The translations under genes and the position numbers were made by a program. Shown here piece after piece: positions 23,174-23,760 of a stretch of 23,760 nt of DNA. This DNA is from Akkermansiaceae bacterium UBA1518. Its GTDB lineage: Bacteria; Verrucomicrobiota; Verrucomicrobiia; Verrucomicrobiales; Akkermansiaceae. The stretch covers positions 1 to 23,760 of the forward strand of contig DCQM01000197.1 of assembly GCA_002323895.1 (NCBI GenBank). Direction: 5' to 3'. How positions within the stretch are numbered: position 1 is the first letter of the stretch; each line of letters starts with the position of its first letter. The notes under the pieces were generated by a model, which made no database searches, was not told where the DNA came from, and saw nothing but the letters and a program-made list of their open reading frames with translations.

Positions 23174-23760
23174 ATGAACAAAAACGCACAAATTATTCTA
23201 GTGAGCATCTTAGCTCAATCGGCTAACGCAGCCGTTCTCGGATGGAACGAAGGGCAGATCCTTGGTCTCCGCACCAATAATACCGTCGGATTCGTATTCG
23301 ACGGAGCACCTGCCAGTAGCGTTGACGCTGACGGAAACGGAGTCATCGACGACGGCCAAACCGGTTTTTATAGCTCAATCAATGTCGATAGCGAAGGTTC
23401 GGCCTCCCTCGACCTGAATGGAGACGATTTCGACTGGGCGATGCGATTCCAAATGTATGACGCTGACGGAGTCTTCGCCTTTACGGAGAATTTTGACGAC
23501 TCCGCCCGGGTGAGTGTTACTCCCATCCTGAGCAACACAAACCTTGGCTCTCGCGGTGCTGCCAGCACATTGATTGACGATGCGGATTCTGGCAGCAGCT
23601 GGAATACCCGGACCTTTGGCAACTACGACTTCGCCGGAGGTGGCTGGTTCGATGTTACCGTCGAGCTTGACGAGAAAGGCGGCGGAGCCCAATCCGCTGG
23701 CGGCATCGGATTCGGCTTCTTTAACGGAGCTTCTACGACCGATACTGACTTCCAGGGAAT
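23174..23760 (+). CDS. Secreted protein, 3' end outside the window
   Basis: From the ATG at 23174 the frame stays open to the last base, giving at least 195 residues. The N terminus MNKNAQIILVSILAQSANA is a signal peptide, with likely cleavage before AVLGW. The mature part is rich in Asp, Gly, Asn and Ser and has short beta-like segments (VDADGNGVIDDGQTG, SASLDLNGDDFDWAMRFQMYD, FAGGGWFDVTVELDEKGGG). VDADGNGVIDD resembles a dockerin/EF-hand-type calcium loop. I do not recognise a family. Secreted beta-sandwich proteins of this kind in Verrucomicrobiota often end in a PEP-CTERM sorting signal, but the C terminus is not visible. No Shine-Dalgarno motif precedes the start; a run of T does. Confidence 0.72.
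   Translation, partial: MNKNAQIILVSILAQSANAAVLGWNEGQILGLRTNNTVGFVFDGAPASSVDADGNGVIDDGQTGFYSSINVDSEGSASLDLNGDDFDWAMRFQMYDADGVFAFTENFDDSARVSVTPILSNTNLGSRGAASTLIDDADSGSSWNTRTFGNYDFAGGGWFDVTVELDEKGGGAQSAGGIGFGFFNGASTTDTDFQG

Noticed and set aside
23205..23235. TTAGCTCAATCGGCTAACGC resembles a tRNA D-arm
   Set aside because: It lies within the signal peptide codons of the gene starting at 23174, and no matching acceptor stem, anticodon arm or T-arm (GGTTCGAAT type) follows.

Overview
The window looks like chromosomal DNA of a free-living, probably marine, Verrucomicrobiota (Planctomycetota is the main alternative). The evidence is the gene mix: a DUF1552 protein next to a DUF1587/1595/1592/1588/1585 'planctomycete cytochrome c' protein, a giant lamin-tail/CotH secreted protein, Tat-exported oxidoreductases, FG-GAP/UnbV/TPR proteins, a short Arg/Lys-rich protein and a secreted EF-hand protein. 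Most starts lack a clear Shine-Dalgarno motif. No rRNA, tRNA, CRISPR array, insertion sequence or phage gene was recognised.

Layout. 1-1047: 3' part of an outer-membrane beta-barrel gene. 1368-1577 (-): small basic protein with its own terminator. 1806-2798 (+): Tat-type exported metallophosphoesterase. 3144-3707 (+): secreted EF-hand protein. 3925-4320 (+): short, apparently truncated secreted protein. 4514-8587 (+): 1357-residue lamin-tail/CotH protein. 8595-9902 (-) GntP-type permease, divergent from 9993-11720 (+) sugar-acid dehydratase of the IlvD/Edd family and 11733-12647 (+) DapA-like lyase; together these make a sugar-acid uptake and breakdown unit. 13732-14985 (-) exported FAD oxidoreductase, overlapping 12803-13732 (-) DUF4405/DUF2271-like membrane protein. 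15093-16361 (+) DUF1552 and 16374-19376 (+) multi-DUF cytochrome protein with an inserted PA14 domain. 19395-23012 (-): a gene interrupted by one in-frame UGA. 23174-23760 (+): start of another secreted protein, cut by the window edge.

The most important observation is at 21216-21218 on the minus strand. The FG-GAP lipoprotein (21216-23012) and the UnbV-redoxin-TPR protein (19395-21167) are in the same frame, separated only by one UGA and 16 sense codons. A GC-rich hairpin with a GUU (or GGUUC) apical loop starts 12 bases after the UGA, placing its loop about where the loop lies in the E. coli fdhF selenocysteine element. Read through, the two halves form one lipoprotein of about 1205 residues with the continuous architecture expected of the CRTAC1/UnbV family. 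I infer a selenoprotein with selenocysteine at residue 599, which ordinary gene calling would split in two. The selenocysteine machinery is not in this window, so this remains a strong prediction.

Most products are exported or envelope proteins, suggesting a cell that handles polymers and redox chemistry outside the cytoplasm. The sugar-acid unit would feed products into central metabolism. No dedicated transcription regulator is visible; AT-rich inverted repeats in two divergent intergenic regions are candidate operators.
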